Origin: Tridacna crocea | Lineage: Eukaryota > Mollusca > Bivalvia > Cardiida > Cardiidae | Length of the DNA stretch: 64,000 nt | Direction of reading: 5' to 3' | Assembly: GCA_943736015.1 (NCBI GenBank) | Contig: OX031072.1 | Span: 14,721,501-14,785,500 of the forward strand | Shown here: one piece after another, positions 21,925 to 33,248 of the stretch | Layout: the number at the start of each line of letters is the position of its first letter | How positions within the stretch are numbered: the first letter of the stretch is position 1 | Translations under genes and position numbers: made by a program | The notes under the pieces: model-generated | Seen by the model: the letters and a program-made list of their open reading frames with translations, nothing else | Told to the model about the DNA's origin: nothing | Database searches by the model: none

Positions 21925-22068
21925 ATATGAGCTGATGATAAAGATCCAAGATCAGACTGCTCTAAATCCTTACGCTGCTTAGCAGGACTCCCTGACCTAT
22001 GTTGGACAGTGTAGATCAAGATCAGACTGCGCAGAATGTCCAGTCTGATATCTGATCTGCTCTGTCCA
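21925..22068. repeat. SHP, one and a half copies
   Basis: A left arm (AAGATCCAAGATCAGACTGC) is followed by a complete hairpin (GTGTAGATCAAGATCAGACT, CCAGTCTGATATCTGATC). Confidence 0.65.
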
Positions 22069-22072
22069 TTAA

Positions 22073-22249
22073 TTAACCCATTACCACACAATCCCTACTT
22101 TTGACGCCCCTGAGAAAGAAGCCTTTTGAGAACAATGTTTTCTACCCTTCACAAAACAAATTTCAAATTTTCATTCACTTTTATTTTGTCGTCTGCAAAT
22201 GCTTTCGATTTGGACAAACCTGAAATTTTGTCGTTTAGTAATGAGTTAA
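22073..22249 (+). repeat. TPM with the whole hairpin core deleted
   Basis: CCTTTTGAGAACAATG joins TTTTCTACCCTTCAC; both ends are near consensus. Confidence 0.88.
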
Positions 22250-22475
22250 CTCTTTACCACACAAGAAAATTTTAGACTGGTCCAAATTGAAAGCATTTGC
22301 AGACACCAACATAAAGGTGACAAAAAAAATAGAAATTTGTTCTGGGAAGGGTAGAAAACACTGTGGGAAAAGGAGAAAATGCTGGTTACCAGCATTTTCT
22401 CCTTTTCCCATAGTGTTTTCAAAAGGTTTCTTTCTTAGGGGTGTCAAAAGTAGGGATTGTGTGGTAATGGGTTAA
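22246..22475 (-). repeat. TPM type A, complete
   Basis: Shares TTAA with the core-less copy, tail to tail. Confidence 0.92.
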
Positions 22476-22552
22476 GGCAATACTTACCTCCAAGGACAAG
22501 TTTCGAATAGCAATATGCTAGTGTTTACAATAAGCTAAGCGCAACTCACTGA

Positions 22553-22618
22553 CCTATGTCAGACAGTGCAGATTAAGATGAGACTGCACAGAATGACCCT
22601 TGATCTGCACTGTCTGAG
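22553..22618. repeat. SHP hairpin
   Basis: CAGACAGTGCAGATTAAGAT pairs with CCTTGATCTGCACTGTCTG. Confidence 0.7.
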
Positions 22619-22675
22619 AAGGAAATACTTATCTCCAAGGATAAGTTTCAAATAGCATAATGCTGCTGTCTACTA

Positions 22676-22866
22676 TAGGCCTGATGGTTTTCTTTAACTC
22701 TTTACCACACAAAATTTTAGACTTGTCCAAATTGAAAGCATTTGCAGAGGGTAAAATATATGTGACTGTAGGCTTGATGGTTTTCTTTAACTCTATACCA
22801 CGCAACAAAATTTTAGACTTGTCCCAATTGAAAGCATTTGGAGATGGCAAAATAAATGTGACTTAA
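22676..22866 (+). repeat. Tandem duplication of flank plus TPM end, about 95 bp unit
   Basis: GGCCTGATGGTTTTCTTTAA followed by a TPM R end is copied once more at 22771 (GGCTTGATGGTTTTCTTTAA). Only the second unit continues into a full TPM. Confidence 0.8.
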
Positions 22867-23016
22867 AAATATGACCATTTACTTTAGAAGAGTAGAAAAC
22901 ATTGTGGGAAAAGGAGAAAATGCTGGTAACCAGCATTTTCTCCTTTTTCCACAGTGTTTTCAGAAGGGTTCTTCCTCTGGGTTGGAAAAACCAGGGATTG
23001 TTTGGTGAAGGGTTAA
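22787..23016 (-). repeat. TPM type A, complete
   Basis: Lies at the second unit of the 95-bp duplication; L end is of the GGAAAAACCAGGGATTG kind. Confidence 0.88.
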
Positions 23017-23095
23017 TGTATATAGCAGGATAAGGGCTTATTATGCTCCATGCCATTTGCAAAAGACTTTATATCTTTATGGCACTGAATTGGTA

Positions 23096-23289
23096 TTAAC
23101 CCTTTCCACACAATCCCTACTTTTGGTGCCCCAGAGAAAGAAGCATTTTGAAAACACTGTAGGAAAAGGAGAAAATGCTGGTAACCCTTCCCAGAACAAA
23201 GTTCAATTTTTCAGTCACCTTTATTTTGTTGTCTGCAAATGCTTTCAATTTGAACCAGTCTAAAATTTTGCCGTGTGGTAAAGAGCTAA
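23096..23289 (+). repeat. TPM, right core arm deleted
   Basis: ATGCTGGTAACC joins CTTCCCAGAACAAAG; ACC is shared at the join. Right border CTAA. Confidence 0.88.
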
Positions 23290-23575
23290 GTACTACGAAA
23301 TAGGGGATAACTAAATGTCCAGCATTGGTTTTTTGTTCTGATGCTTCCATTATAAAAGAAGAAAAGACAGTTGGAAACAAAGTTTTTGGCACTGTAATTC
23401 CTGATAAATCTGCTTGCCACAAGACAGTTTGGTCACATGCCATTTCAAAATAAGTCTTGTATTAACCAGTGTGCCCTAGATTCAGTGCATTAACCTGGTT
23501 TTCTATTTTCTGCTATCTATTTTTGTTGAACTGATACTGTATTTCCTCTTTCCCACACACTTGCCAGTTACAAGC

Positions 23576-23803
23576 TTAACCCATTACCACACAATCCCTA
23601 CTTTTTGCACCCCTGAGAAAGGAGCCTTTGGAAAACACAGTAAGAAAAGGAGAAAATGCTGGTAACCAGCATTTTCTCCTTTTCCCCCAGTGTTTTCTAC
23701 CCTTCCCAGAAAAAAAATCAATTTTTCAGTCACTTTTATTTTGTCGTCTGCAAATGCTTTCAATTTGAACCAGTCTAAAATTTTGTCATTTGGTAAAGAT
23801 TCA
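23576..23803 (+). repeat. TPM type A, complete
   Basis: TTAA left, TTCA right; both arms carry changes (CACAGTAAG, CCCCAGTG). Confidence 0.9.
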
Positions 23804-23876
23804 AAACTTGAGGGTGCGAAATAAATCCTGTTTGCCATCGATTTTGGCTTCTCTTTAAATTTTGCACTCCTTTTTT

Positions 23877-25172
23877 AGCTCCACTGGCTGAAGGCCAGCG
23901 GGCTTATGTCATGGCCCGGTGTCCGTCGTGCGTCCGTCCGTCTGTGCGTGCGTGCGTCCGTGCGTGCGTTAACTTTTATTTCAAACATCTTCTTCTCTGA
24001 AACTACCCATCCAATTTTGATGAAACTTCACAGAAATGATCCTGCCATGGTCCTCTTCAGAATTCCTTGAAAGAATTGTATTTCTTCAAAAACTCTGGTT
24101 GCCATGGCAACAAAACTGAAAAATATTGAAAATTTTTAAAAATCTTCTTCTCTGAAACCATAAGGCCTAGGGCTACCAAATTTGGCATGTAGCTTTATCT
24201 AGTGGACCTCTACCAAGTTCCTTCAAATAATAGCCCTGGGGTCAAAATTGGCCCCACCCCGGGGTCATAAGTTTTATATGGGCTTATATAGGGGAAACTT
24301 TAAAATACCTCTGGTACCTAGCCATAGGGCCTAGGGCTACCAAATTTGGCATGTAGCTTTATCTAGTAGACCTCTACCCAGAGTGCCCAAATGATAGCCC
24401 AGAGGTCAAATTTGGCCCGGCCCCGGGGGTCACAAGTTTTATATGGGCTTATATAGTGAAAACCTTAAAAATCTTTTCGTACCAAGCCATAAGGCCTAGG
24501 GCTACTCAATTTTGCATCTAGCTTTATCAAGTGGTTGTCTACCAAAGGTGCCCAAATTGTAGCCCTGGGGTTAAATTTGGCCCTGTCCTGGGGGTCACAA
24601 GTTTTACATGGGCTCATATTGGGAATTTTTTAAAAATCTACTTGTACCTACCCATAAGGCCTAGGGCTATCAAATTTTGCATGTAGCTTTATCTAGTGGG
24701 CCTCTACCAGGAAGGCCCAAATTATAGCCTTAGGGTCAAGTTTGTCCCCACACCAGGGGTCACAAGTTTTACATGGGCTTTTGTGGTGAAAACTTTCTAA
24801 GTCATCTTGTTACTAACCATAATAAAGACTAGGACCACTAAATTTAGCCCTGTCTCGTGGATTTTATGTTTTACAGGGCCTTTTATTGAGAAAACTTTGA
24901 AAATCTTCTTGTTTATAACCACACATTCTACACCTGTATTATTTGGTATGGGGCTTTATCTTGTAGACCTCCACCAGGATTCAAGTAATTATAGCTTTGT
25001 GGTCAAAATTGGATTTGCCCAGGGTCACAACTTTTTTGTAGGTTTTTATGGAAAAAAAATTGTAATTATGTCCTTAAGTTTGAAACCAGTTGGCCAAATA
25101 ATGTAATGTTTGGCTTGTAGTGTTTTTACGAATTAGCCAGTGGAGCGATACAGGGCCATCATGGCCCTCTTG
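23877..25172 (+). mobile_element. Helentron/HINE-like element, complete
   Basis: The 5' end AGCTCCACTGGCTGA is matched in inverse by AGCCAGTGGAGCGATACA near the 3' end, followed by a hairpin (GGGCCATCATGGCCC, 25153-25167) and CTCTTG. Four tandem units of about 165 bp carry AAGGCCTAGGGCTACCAAAT. Subterminal inverted repeats, internal tandem repeats, a 3' hairpin and T-rich borders match what is described for Helentron-associated interspersed elements. It has no coding capacity. Confidence 0.75.
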
Positions 25173-25213
25173 TTCTGTTTCCGAGTTGCATGTATTGTTT
25201 ATTTATTTGAAGT

Positions 25214-25275
25214 TTAATGATTGATTGATTTTATGGTGTTTAATGCCATTTTCAACATTATTTCAGTTAATCTTT
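25214..25275 (-). repeat. SINE 3'-domain fragment, reverse
   Basis: TTTATGGTGTTTAATGCCAT and TTTTCAACATTATTTCAG are the reverse complement of the SINE tail, here just downstream of the Helentron-like element. Confidence 0.7.
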
Positions 25276-25309
25276 TGAGGTAACTTTTCCTGTTGTAGCA
25301 TTTCTCGGT

Positions 25310-25447
25310 AGATATACTATTTACTTCAAACCCAAATTACTTGTTATCTCTGATTGAAAAACCAAATGGTATAGCCAATCAGAGGTTGTGTTACTTTTAA
25401 ATATAGAAAATACGGGAAAATGAGACTGAGAATGGTTGGTAAATAGG
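25310..25447. repeat. Hairpin repeat, copy 2
   Basis: It has ATAGCCAATCAGAGGTTGTG and GAGAATGGTTGGTAAATA; one arm is more decayed than in the copy at 19896. Confidence 0.6.
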
Positions 25448-25469
25448 CTCAGGTAAATTAGAAGGGCTG

Positions 25470-25660
25470 TCAAAACTTTAGACTTTCCAAATCAAAAGTA
25501 TGCACTGATGACAAGTTATGTGTTGTTTAGATTATGAATTTGTCCCTGGGTGGCTAGTAAACATTCAAAGAAAAGGAGAAAATACTGGTTATCACAAAGT
25601 TTTCAACAGCCATCTTATGAAGTGTCATTAAAACTGGGGATTGTGTGGTACGGGGTTACA
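25470..25660 (-). repeat. TPM, decayed
   Basis: AAACTTTAGACTTTCCAAAT to GGATTGTGTGGTACGGGGTTA; loop and inner right arm lost. Confidence 0.65.
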
Positions 25661-25765
25661 AAAACAATACTGGTATCTAAAACAAAAGATCTTTTTCTAA
25701 GAGTCCTTAATGTGATAATATGGTTTTCTATTCAATAATCTGAAGTCCTGTTGTGTGGAAAAGAG

Positions 25766-25990
25766 TTAACTCATTACTAAACAACAATATTTTAGGTTTG
25801 TCCAAATGGAAAGCATTTGCAGATGACAAAATAAAAGTGAAAATTTGAAATTTGTTTTGGGAACAATAGAAAACATTTTGGGAAAAGGAGAAAATGCTGG
25901 TAACCAGCATTTTCTCCTTTTCCGACAATGTTTTGTAAAGGCTTCTTTCTTAGGGTCGTCAAAGGAAGGGATTGTGTGGTAATGGATTAA
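25766..25990 (-). repeat. TPM type A, complete
   Basis: TTAA at both ends; preceded by a 20-bp L tip (CCTGTTGTGTGGAAAAGAG). Confidence 0.9.
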
Positions 25991-26101
25991 GATTATTTTG
26001 TATGGTCTTTCAGTACCATCATGAATTATACATTATTTTTTCCATTTACATGAACCAGGCTCTAGCATATTCTTGTACAACCCTACAAAGAAATCTGTTA
26101 C

Positions 26102-26335
26102 TTACTCTGTCTTTACCAAACAATAAAATTTTAGACTTGACCATATTGAAACCACTTGCAGACTACAAAATAAATGCAATTCGTCAATTGAAATTTGTTC
26201 GTGGAAGGGTAGAAAACATTGTTCATGTGGGAAAAGTAGAAAATGCTGGTTACCAGCATTTTCTCCTTTTCCCACAATGATTTTAAAAGTTTTCTTTCTC
26301 ATGGTCTTTGTGGGGATTGTGTGGTAAAGGGTTAA
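26102..26335 (-). repeat. TPM type A, complete
   Basis: Left border TTAC; the left arm has an extra TTCATG (CATTGTTCATGTGGGAAAAG). Confidence 0.85.
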
Positions 26336-26458
26336 CCACAAGGTCATGAGTTTTAGCGACCTCCAGGAAGCAAGATGTTTAAGACATTGTGAGAAATGGT
26401 CTACAAATGTTACCACAATTTGGATGTCCAGACTTTTTTTTTCAATGGTAAAGAGTCC
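26332..26458 (+). repeat. TPM, core deleted and decayed
   Basis: TTAACCACAAGGTCATGAG to TTTCAATGGTAAAGAGTCC. Confidence 0.6.
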
Positions 26459-26588
26459 AGCAAGATAAAGTAACAAGACGGTAGTGTACTCAATGCACTT
26501 TTCCTGTCTAATAATTAGCTGTGGTTTCTTTCTACTAACCACAGTGCTTTGATGAAAAATTCAGACATGAATCCTCCATAGATGGAAA

Positions 26589-26889
26589 TTAAACTCTGTA
26601 CCAAACAACAAAATTGTAGACCAGTCCATATTGAAAGCATTTGCAGACGACAAATTAAATGTGACTGAAAAATTGAATTTGGTGTGCTTCAAATAGTGCA
26701 ATTTTTCTTTGATATGGAAGAAAATATCGTAGGAACAGGAGGAAATGCTCAGGTAACCAGTATTTTCTTCTTTTCACAGTGTTTTTTACCATTTCAAAGA
26801 AAGACTACCATTTTGGCCCCACTGAAATTGTCCTTTGCAAACACTTTCAATTTGGACAAGGTTGACCCATTACCACAGAAGGCTGCCTT
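26589..26889. repeat. TPM composite with two R ends
   Basis: R end at left (TTAAACTCTGTACCAAACAA) and R-type TTTGCAAACACTTTCAATTT at right, then an L tip (TTGACCCATTACCACAG). Confidence 0.65.
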
Positions 26890-27118
26890 TTAACTCTTTA
26901 CCACACGAGAAAATTTTAGACTGGTCCACATCGAAAGCATTTGCAGACGACAAGATAAAGGTGACTGAAAAATTAAAACTTGGTTTGGGAAGGGTAGAAA
27001 ACACTGTGGGAAAAGGAGAAAATGCTGGTTACCAGCATTTTCTCCTTTTCCCTCAGTGTTTTCAAAAGGCTCCTTCCACAGAGGTGTTAAAAGTCGGGAT
27101 TGTGTGGTAATGGGTTAA
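26890..27118 (-). repeat. TPM type A, complete
   Basis: TTAA at both ends; core CACTGTGGG with CCCTCAGTG. Confidence 0.92.
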
Positions 27119-27187
27119 GGACCCTAGGAAGAAAGCCTTTCCTACATTTTTTTCTAAAGACTTCTGAAGGCTTTGGTAAAGGGTTAA
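27115..27187 (+). repeat. TPM, collapsed copy
   Basis: L part (GACCCTAGGAAGAAAGCC) is joined to TTTGGTAAAGGGTTAA. Confidence 0.6.
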
Positions 27188-27237
27188 AGCATTAGCCCTT
27201 ACAATTTGGAAAAAAAAAGTGAACCTGAGATAGTCCT

Positions 27238-27466
27238 TTAACTCTTTACCACACAATCCTGACTTTTAACAATCCTGAGGGAGGAACCTTCTGAAAACAT
27301 TGTGGGAAAAGGAGAAAATGCTGGTAACCAGCATTTTCTCCTTTTCCCACAATGTTTTCTGCACTTCCCTATTCAAATTTCCATTTTTCAGTCAAATTTA
27401 TTTTGTCGTCTGCAAATGCTTTCAATTTGGACCAGTCTAAAATTTTGTCGTTTGGTAGAGTGTTAA
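27238..27466 (+). repeat. TPM type A, complete
   Basis: TTAA at both ends; perfect core. Confidence 0.92.
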
Positions 27467-27550
27467 GACACAATCCTGGGATCTAAGACCCCTAAGAAAG
27501 AAAAGCTTTTGAAGTCATTGTGGGAAAGGAATAAAATGCTGATCGTTATC
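27467..27550 (+). repeat. TPM left-half remnant
   Basis: GACACAATCCTGGGATCTAA and GTCATTGTGGGAAAGG; stops at ATGCTGATCG. Confidence 0.65.
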
Positions 27551-27959
27551 TGTGCTGGCTGCAACTGAATGCAACAAAAGTCCTGCAGAATGCTTTAAAG
27601 GTGGCCCTTCAGATTTTGGGACAAAAATTTTACAAAAATACAAAAGTCCTTGTGCTCCCAAAGCAACTGAACTTTCATTCATGAAACCCCAGTAGTCAAA
27701 AACCATCCGACAACACGACAGATTAGAGATTTACTTCGGAGCAGGTCGACGCTGACGGGAAACACGGTCTATTTATACATGAGCTACACACAGACTTGAA
27801 ACACACAGAAGAACCTTCAAACATAAAGTCTGAAGAAGACATTATGGAAAATAATTACATATTTGTTATGTTATTGAATTTAAGAGTCATTCCTCACGTG
27901 CCAGTCACTTGACATTCCCACAATGCTTTCTGATTTCTGGAGCAAAATCAAAAAATACC

Positions 27960-28159
27960 TTAACCCATTACCACAGAATCCCTACTTTGGACGACCCTGA
28001 GAAAGTAGCTTTTAGACAACATTGTGGGAAAAGGAGAAAATGCTGCTAACTACCCTTCACCAAATAAATTTCAAATTTTCAGTCACTTTTATTTTGTTGT
28101 CTGCAAATGCTTTCGATTTGGACAAACCTAAAATTTTGTCGTTTGGTAATGTCAGTTAA
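27960..28159 (+). repeat. TPM in AGGTGG element copy 2, right core arm deleted
   Basis: ATGCTGCTAA joins CTACCCTTCACC. TTAA at both borders, flanked by host words AAAAATACC and GAGACTAAGAGG. Confidence 0.9.
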
Positions 28160-28327
28160 GAGACTAAGAGGCTTTTAAGGGCACACCATCAAAAAATCAT
28201 TTTTTTTTGGGGGGGGGGGGGTAAATTTTATGATTATGAATCATTGATGATTTGAATTGTTTTTCATATAAATTTCAGTGATGTATATATTTATTTCTTA
28301 TTTGCTGAGATGTGAAAAATCTAAATA

Positions 28328-29666
28328 CAGTGGAGCTCCGTTATAACGCTGTCGGTGGGAGCCATTGTTGTCAACAGCGTTATATCCGGGGTTACGTTTA
28401 TAACGCTGATCCCCCCCCCACTCGCACACACACTACCCGCAGCCCATCCGCCAATCATTGCCAGACTACAGAACTATGGCTTATTAATTACAGTTTATCG
28501 CAAATTTATTCTGACAAAAATGAAATAGCAATGTTCCAAATACTAAAACTAAGACATGCCTATTTAAGTTTAAACATTATTTATAGGACATTGAACAATT
28601 TAGATTCTTTTCTACGTAACGCCTGAACTATTCCCAGTTAGTTTCTGTCATCAAATAACGTTACAACTACGTAAAAGAGATTATTTTACCTATAGGACCA
28701 TTTCTTTTAGAATTATTCAGCCGCTGTTTTGCTAAATTACTGCAAGATTCATTCCAAAATTAAATTAAACGGTATCATTATGGATTGCAGACGGTGCCGC
28801 CGCCATGTTTTTTTAAGCATGCTGACGATTGCATAACGAACCCTAATAGGCAATGACGAAAGAAATCTCTTTCATAATCAAACGAGATAAGACCCCGGTA
28901 CATGTTGAAAGTCACAGGGGAATTTAACCTACTATCCGTAAAGAAATCACATCAGTCGTTTATCCACACAATGTTTGTAGTAAAGTTTGCATTAGTGGTA
29001 CATGTATGACGTAACACACCAATAATGCAAAGCGAAAGGGCTGTAAGTGCAAGTGTTTGTCGTACACACTTAAACTGTTTCGCCTGAAAAATTTACACCT
29101 GGCTATGGGCTGACCTCCATTCAAAACTATGCTATCATACAATAAGCCAGTATCTCTGTTGCTTTATATTTACTGATACAACCCTTCTGCGTATCGTAAT
29201 GATAATTGCAAGAGTACCCCAGTTGTGTCACGTGCACGTTGTGTAGTCGGTAGAAAGAGAGTCATTCGGCTATTTTCTGATATCGCCGTTACGATCTACA
29301 TGCAGACAGACATATTGACGTAAAGTTTGTATAATGCAAGATTCTTTGCAAAGACAATTATGGGACGAGGGCCTTTTGTTACCTACTGTGCGTGTATTCG
29401 TCAAAGTAATTGTGCAAAGCCATAGGTGATAAATGTAATCAACAAGGTAAAGGTGTGAAAAATTGTCACGTTATGTGTACGGTATCGATTTTTTTTTTTG
29501 ACCGAGGGGTCTTTTTTTTTTTTACATCGAAGATTCTTGTGAGAGCAACGGTGGATTCGGATCAGACTCGAAAATGGTCAACCCCCGAAATTTTGGGAGC
29601 CAAAGGACACCCGCGTTATAACGGAATCAGCGCTATAGCGCACTTCGTTGTAACGGGGTTCCACTG
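28328..29666 (+). mobile_element. TA-flanked DNA transposon, non-autonomous, pogo/Tigger-like ends
   Basis: Ends TA-CAGTGGAGCTCCGTTATAACG and, inverted, CGTTGTAACGGGGTTCCACTG-TA. The TA duplication is proven by the host repeat: copy 1 at 2245 has one TA at the equivalent point. CAGTGGAACC-type ends and TA targets are known for pogo/Tigger elements of the Tc1/mariner superfamily. The interior has no transposase ORF. It contains a GCCGCCGCC-like island near 28796 and poly-T runs near 29490-29520. Confidence 0.75.
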
Positions 29667-29825
29667 TACCCACCTTTAAGGGTTCAAGTACACTGAATTT
29701 AGGTTGTTTTGGCTTGCATTATCTTTTAAAATATTGCAGAGTGTAGAGTTGGGGTCAAACTGTCTTGGCAGCCTGATTGCAATCTGGCCAGTTTGCAGAA
29801 GTACCCAAAGTTACCTGTGGCAGTT

Positions 29826-30055
29826 GAAGAGTTCTTTATCACATAAACCAAGGTTTCAATGACTCTGACAAAGAATGCTTGGAAAACATTGTAGGGAAAG
29901 GAGAAAATGCAGGTTACCAGCACTTTCTCCATTACCCACAGTGTTTTCTACACCTCCCAGACATAGATCACATTATTTCAACAATATCAAGTATGTTGTT
30001 AGCAAATTACTTTCAATTTCGATGCATCTACAATTTGTCAAAAAATGATTACCGT
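29826..30055 (+). repeat. TPM type A, decayed
   Basis: AGAGTTCTTTATCACATAAA, core with GCAGGTTACCAGC, R part TTACTTTCAATTTCGATGC; termini lost. Confidence 0.65.
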
Positions 30056-30925
30056 ATTATACCAATGAGGGAAGCTAATAGCCAGATAGGCTCAGTACAG
30101 AATGCTGTTTGGCACCATACTTAATCTGGTTTGGCTTCACTCTAATACAGCTGATCAAATTAGCAATTATTTTTCCCCATTTTATTATTAGGATAGCAAA
30201 ATTCATTCTTTTGATATTATGATAAGGTTATCTCCTCGATTTCTTTATGAGTCAACTATAATCATGCTCTGACATCATCATAACAAGCAAAGGCCATGTA
30301 TCTGGTCTGTGCATGCTATCCAGATCGTATCACTAATCATTCTAAATTTAGTTTTTGATTTAAATTTCATGACCAGCCAACAGTTTGCTTAGATATTTTT
30401 GCCATTTCCTATCATACACTTTTATAAGCAGGGCTACATTTCAAGGTCATGAGACTTGAAAAGGCTCCAAGAATGTCAAATGACTGTAATGTAAAGCATT
30501 ATGAGGTTTCTTTGTGGCGGCATTTTTACCCATTTGTTTACATGCGCCAAATTATATTGAAATTTAAAGCCAATAAACTATTTGAAAACATTGATGCTGA
30601 CCTCTCCTGGCTTCTTTTGTAAAGATACCAACTTTAATTTTTATTAGAACTCAACATATTTATAACATTATATTTACCTATTGTTTTTGTTCCCTGTCAT
30701 ATAAAAACCTCATAGCACAAGGGCCAATAACTCATCAGTTTTTGACTTAGTTATGTGCCCTTACCAACTCTGCGTTTTCTCTTGAAAAGCACTTGACACA
30801 GTCAAGCTAGGCACCTTCATGTTAAAATTTTAAGTAGTGAAGAAAAAAATTCGGGAATGAAGAGAGCTATGGGCTCTTTTTTTCGCCCTTCATCTGTATT
30901 TTATGAGGATTTGAAACTTTCATGT
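30056..30925. other. Longest repeat-poor stretch, nothing recognised
   Basis: About 870 bp in intron 2 with no TPM, hairpin or exon signal that I can support. Confidence 0.5.
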
Positions 30926-31154
30926 TTAAAACTCTTTACCAAATGACAAATATTGGACTCTTCCAAACTGAAAGAGCTTGCAGGCGACAATTTTAGATTT
31001 TGAGAAAATGGCAGATAATTCTCAAAAAGGGTAGAAAACACTGTGGGAAAAGGAGAAATTGATTGTTACAAGCAATTTCTCCTTTTCCCATAGTATTTTC
31101 AAAAGATTTTTACTGCAGACACATAAAACCAGGGCTTGTTTGGGAAAGGGTTAA
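30926..31154 (-). repeat. TPM type C, complete
   Basis: R side has GACAATTTTAGATTTTGAGA and GCAGATAATTCTCAAAAAGG; inner arm GAGAAATTGATTG. L end with CAGGGCTTGTTTGGG. Confidence 0.88.
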
Positions 31155-31378
31155 CTCTTTACAGAATGACAAAATTTTAGTCTTTTCCAAATTCAAAGCA
31201 CTTACAGACAACAAATTAAACGTGACTTAGAAACTGAAATTAGTTTCCAGCAGGGTAGTAAACATTCTGGGGAAAAAAAGAAAATGCTTTTAACCAGCAT
31301 ATCCTCCTTTTTCCATGTTTTCAAAATGCTTCTATGTACAGGGTTGTAAAAACCAGGGATTGTTTGGTAAAGGGCCAA
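31151..31378 (-). repeat. TPM type A, diverged
   Basis: Shares TTAA with the type C copy; right border CCAA. Confidence 0.82.
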
Positions 31379-31590
31379 GTGCATTTGTGAAGACACAAAT
31401 ACTGTTGTTGTAAGGATGTTGCTGGTACAATGAATGCAGTTTTTCATGCGCAAGCTAATATTTTTGCTCTTTGAATGGACTCTATTGTAGATATGAGTTG
31501 TTTGTCAATGATGTTGAACTAAATGGCAAACTGTTTTAGGTGCAATTAATAGGCAGACTGTGCAGACAAAATGTCAAAGTAAGGTTTTAT

Positions 31591-31818
31591 TTACCCTTCA
31601 CCACACAAGCCCGACTTTTCACGACCCTGCGGAAGGAGCCTTTTGAAAATATTGTGGGAAAAGGAAAAAATGCTGGTAACCAGCATTTTTTCCTTTTCTC
31701 ACAATGTTTTCAGCCCTTCCCAAAACAAATTTCAAATTTTCAGTCACTTTTATTCTGTTTTCTGCAAATGCTTTGAATTGAGTCTAGTGTAAAATATTTT
31801 CGTTTGGTAAAGAGTTAA
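31591..31818 (+). repeat. TPM type A, complete
   Basis: Border TTAC at left; both arms share the G-to-A change (GGAAAAAATG, CATTTTTTCC). Confidence 0.9.
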
Positions 31819-32210
31819 CTGTAGGTACAGGCCTTGACTTTCTGTAAACATTATGTAGGCATGAACACTTTACTATACACAAACCCGCATTATTATTATA
31901 CTGCAAAGAAATTTCTTGTCATCTGATTGGATAATATGCCCCGAACATGTATATCATATACTCCGGCAAAACTAATGTATAAGCAATTTCTCATTTGGGA
32001 GTCCCATGTACATTACGACACACAGAGTATCAACTCAACATCCAAAATGGCGGCGTCGATCAAGATTAATATCAAGATTATGCACCAAGCTTTTTTTTTC
32101 ATGTTATAGCATATTTTACTTAGGTTTCAGTGAGGTCAGTTCACAATGACGTCAGTTTTCATTGAATTGGGGCACTCGGGAAATTCTACTTCGTCAGCAT
32201 ACTTAATTTC
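31819..32210. other. No recognised feature
   Basis: Mixed sequence with a CAAAATGGCGGC word near 32042 but no further gene signal. Confidence 0.45.
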
Positions 32211-32439
32211 TTAACTCTTTACCACACAATGACAACTTTTACCGACTCTGCAATAGAAGTCTGTTGAAAACATTTTGGGAAAAGAAGAAAATGCTGGTTA
32301 CCAGCATTTTCTCCTTTTCCCAAAATGTTTTCTACTCCATCAAAAAATGATTTCAATGTTTGAGCCACATTGAAAATGTCATCTGGAAATGCTTTCAATT
32401 TGGTAAAGGCTTAAATTTTGTCATCTGGTAAAGAGTTTG
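32211..32439 (+). repeat. TPM type A, complete
   Basis: Both arms share CATTTTGGG and CCCAAAATG; R terminus GAGTTTGC decayed. Confidence 0.85.
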
Positions 32440-32515
32440 CCAAAAAAAAAAATGAATAAAATTCGCTTAACAAATGTTAGAATGGCAAAACTTCGCAGTA
32501 TAATAAATTTGTTGT

Positions 32516-32657
32516 ATGGTCAGGTAGCAGGGGACTTGGCCACTTGTTCATTGCTGTAGTGAGTCAAGTCGCCACCTTGCCTTAATTCGGCTTTGGGCGA
32601 CATGATTTACCACAGCCTTGAACAAGTTGCCAAGTCCCCTGCCACCTGACCGTACAA
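32516..32657. repeat. Long hairpin, single copy here
   Basis: Arms of about 65 bp: GGTCAGGTAGCAGGGGACTT against AAGTCCCCTGCCACCTGACC, with a short loop near TTAATTC. No target duplication was recognised. Confidence 0.75.
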
Positions 32658-32661
32658 CTTA

Positions 32662-32692
32662 TAATGAAAGGCTTTTGGAAACATTGTATTAA
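32662..32692 (+). repeat. TPM left-arm scrap
   Basis: AATGAAAGGCTTTTGGAAAC followed by ATTGTATT. Confidence 0.4.
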
Positions 32693-32989
32693 TGAGACTA
32701 CATTACCCCACCCACTTTATGTGTCACTATTCAACTTGCTCGCTATTTTGGATTGTCTCATCTTAAACTCGTTCACAGTGATTGCATCGATTTAAATTTC
32801 CTCAGGAAGATTTCCTTCTTCACGTATGTCAAAGGATTCCTGTGTGTTGCCTTTGCTGTCATAAAAAAATGGCTGCAAAGCGTCTTTAGATGTAAATCAA
32901 AGGGTTACTAAGTTTTGCTGTTAAGTAAACATTTAACATAAGCTTCATAGAGATATAACAACTACATAATTATGCTCATAGGTCTCCTG

Positions 32990-33248
32990 CATCCTCGGAT
33001 ACCCCGGGGTCTCCCTATTTGCTACGCTACATTGACCCCTGGGACAATTAATTGAATTTCCCTCGCTTTACCGCTGGCCGAATGCTGGCTTTTCATTGGT
33101 TCCATCATCATTTTGTGATGGGCGAGTGGACTGTACGCTATGACGTTTCGTATCGATTTTCGGCGGCTGATTCAAAGTTTTATTAGTCAGTTGTCCCAGG
33201 GGTCGTAGTAGCATAGCAAATAGGGAGACCCCGGGGTATCCGAGGATG
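32990..33248. mobile_element. MITE with 9-bp target duplication (Mutator-like)
   Basis: The inverted ends CATCCTCGGATACCCCGGGG and CCCCGGGGTATCCGAGGATG continue inward through GTCTCCCTATTTGCTA for about 60 bp. The flanks are GGTCTCCTG on both sides (32981-32989 and 33249-33257). An exact 9-bp duplication and long inverted ends fit a Mutator-like element. The interior is unique and non-coding. Confidence 0.85.

Larger units (their letters stand above)
27597..29680 (-). mobile_element. TTAA-bounded AGGTGG element, copy 2, with two nested insertions
   Basis: The reverse complement of copy 1, from TTTAAAGGTGGCCCTTCAG to CCCACCTTTAAGGG. It is interrupted by a TPM at 27960-28159 and by a TA-flanked element at 28328-29666. 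Removing both restores the order of copy 1. Confidence 0.75.

Noticed and set aside
28380-28450. C-rich and CACACA segment as a CpG-island promoter
   Set aside because: It lies inside the TA-flanked element and there is no transcript evidence or core promoter word.
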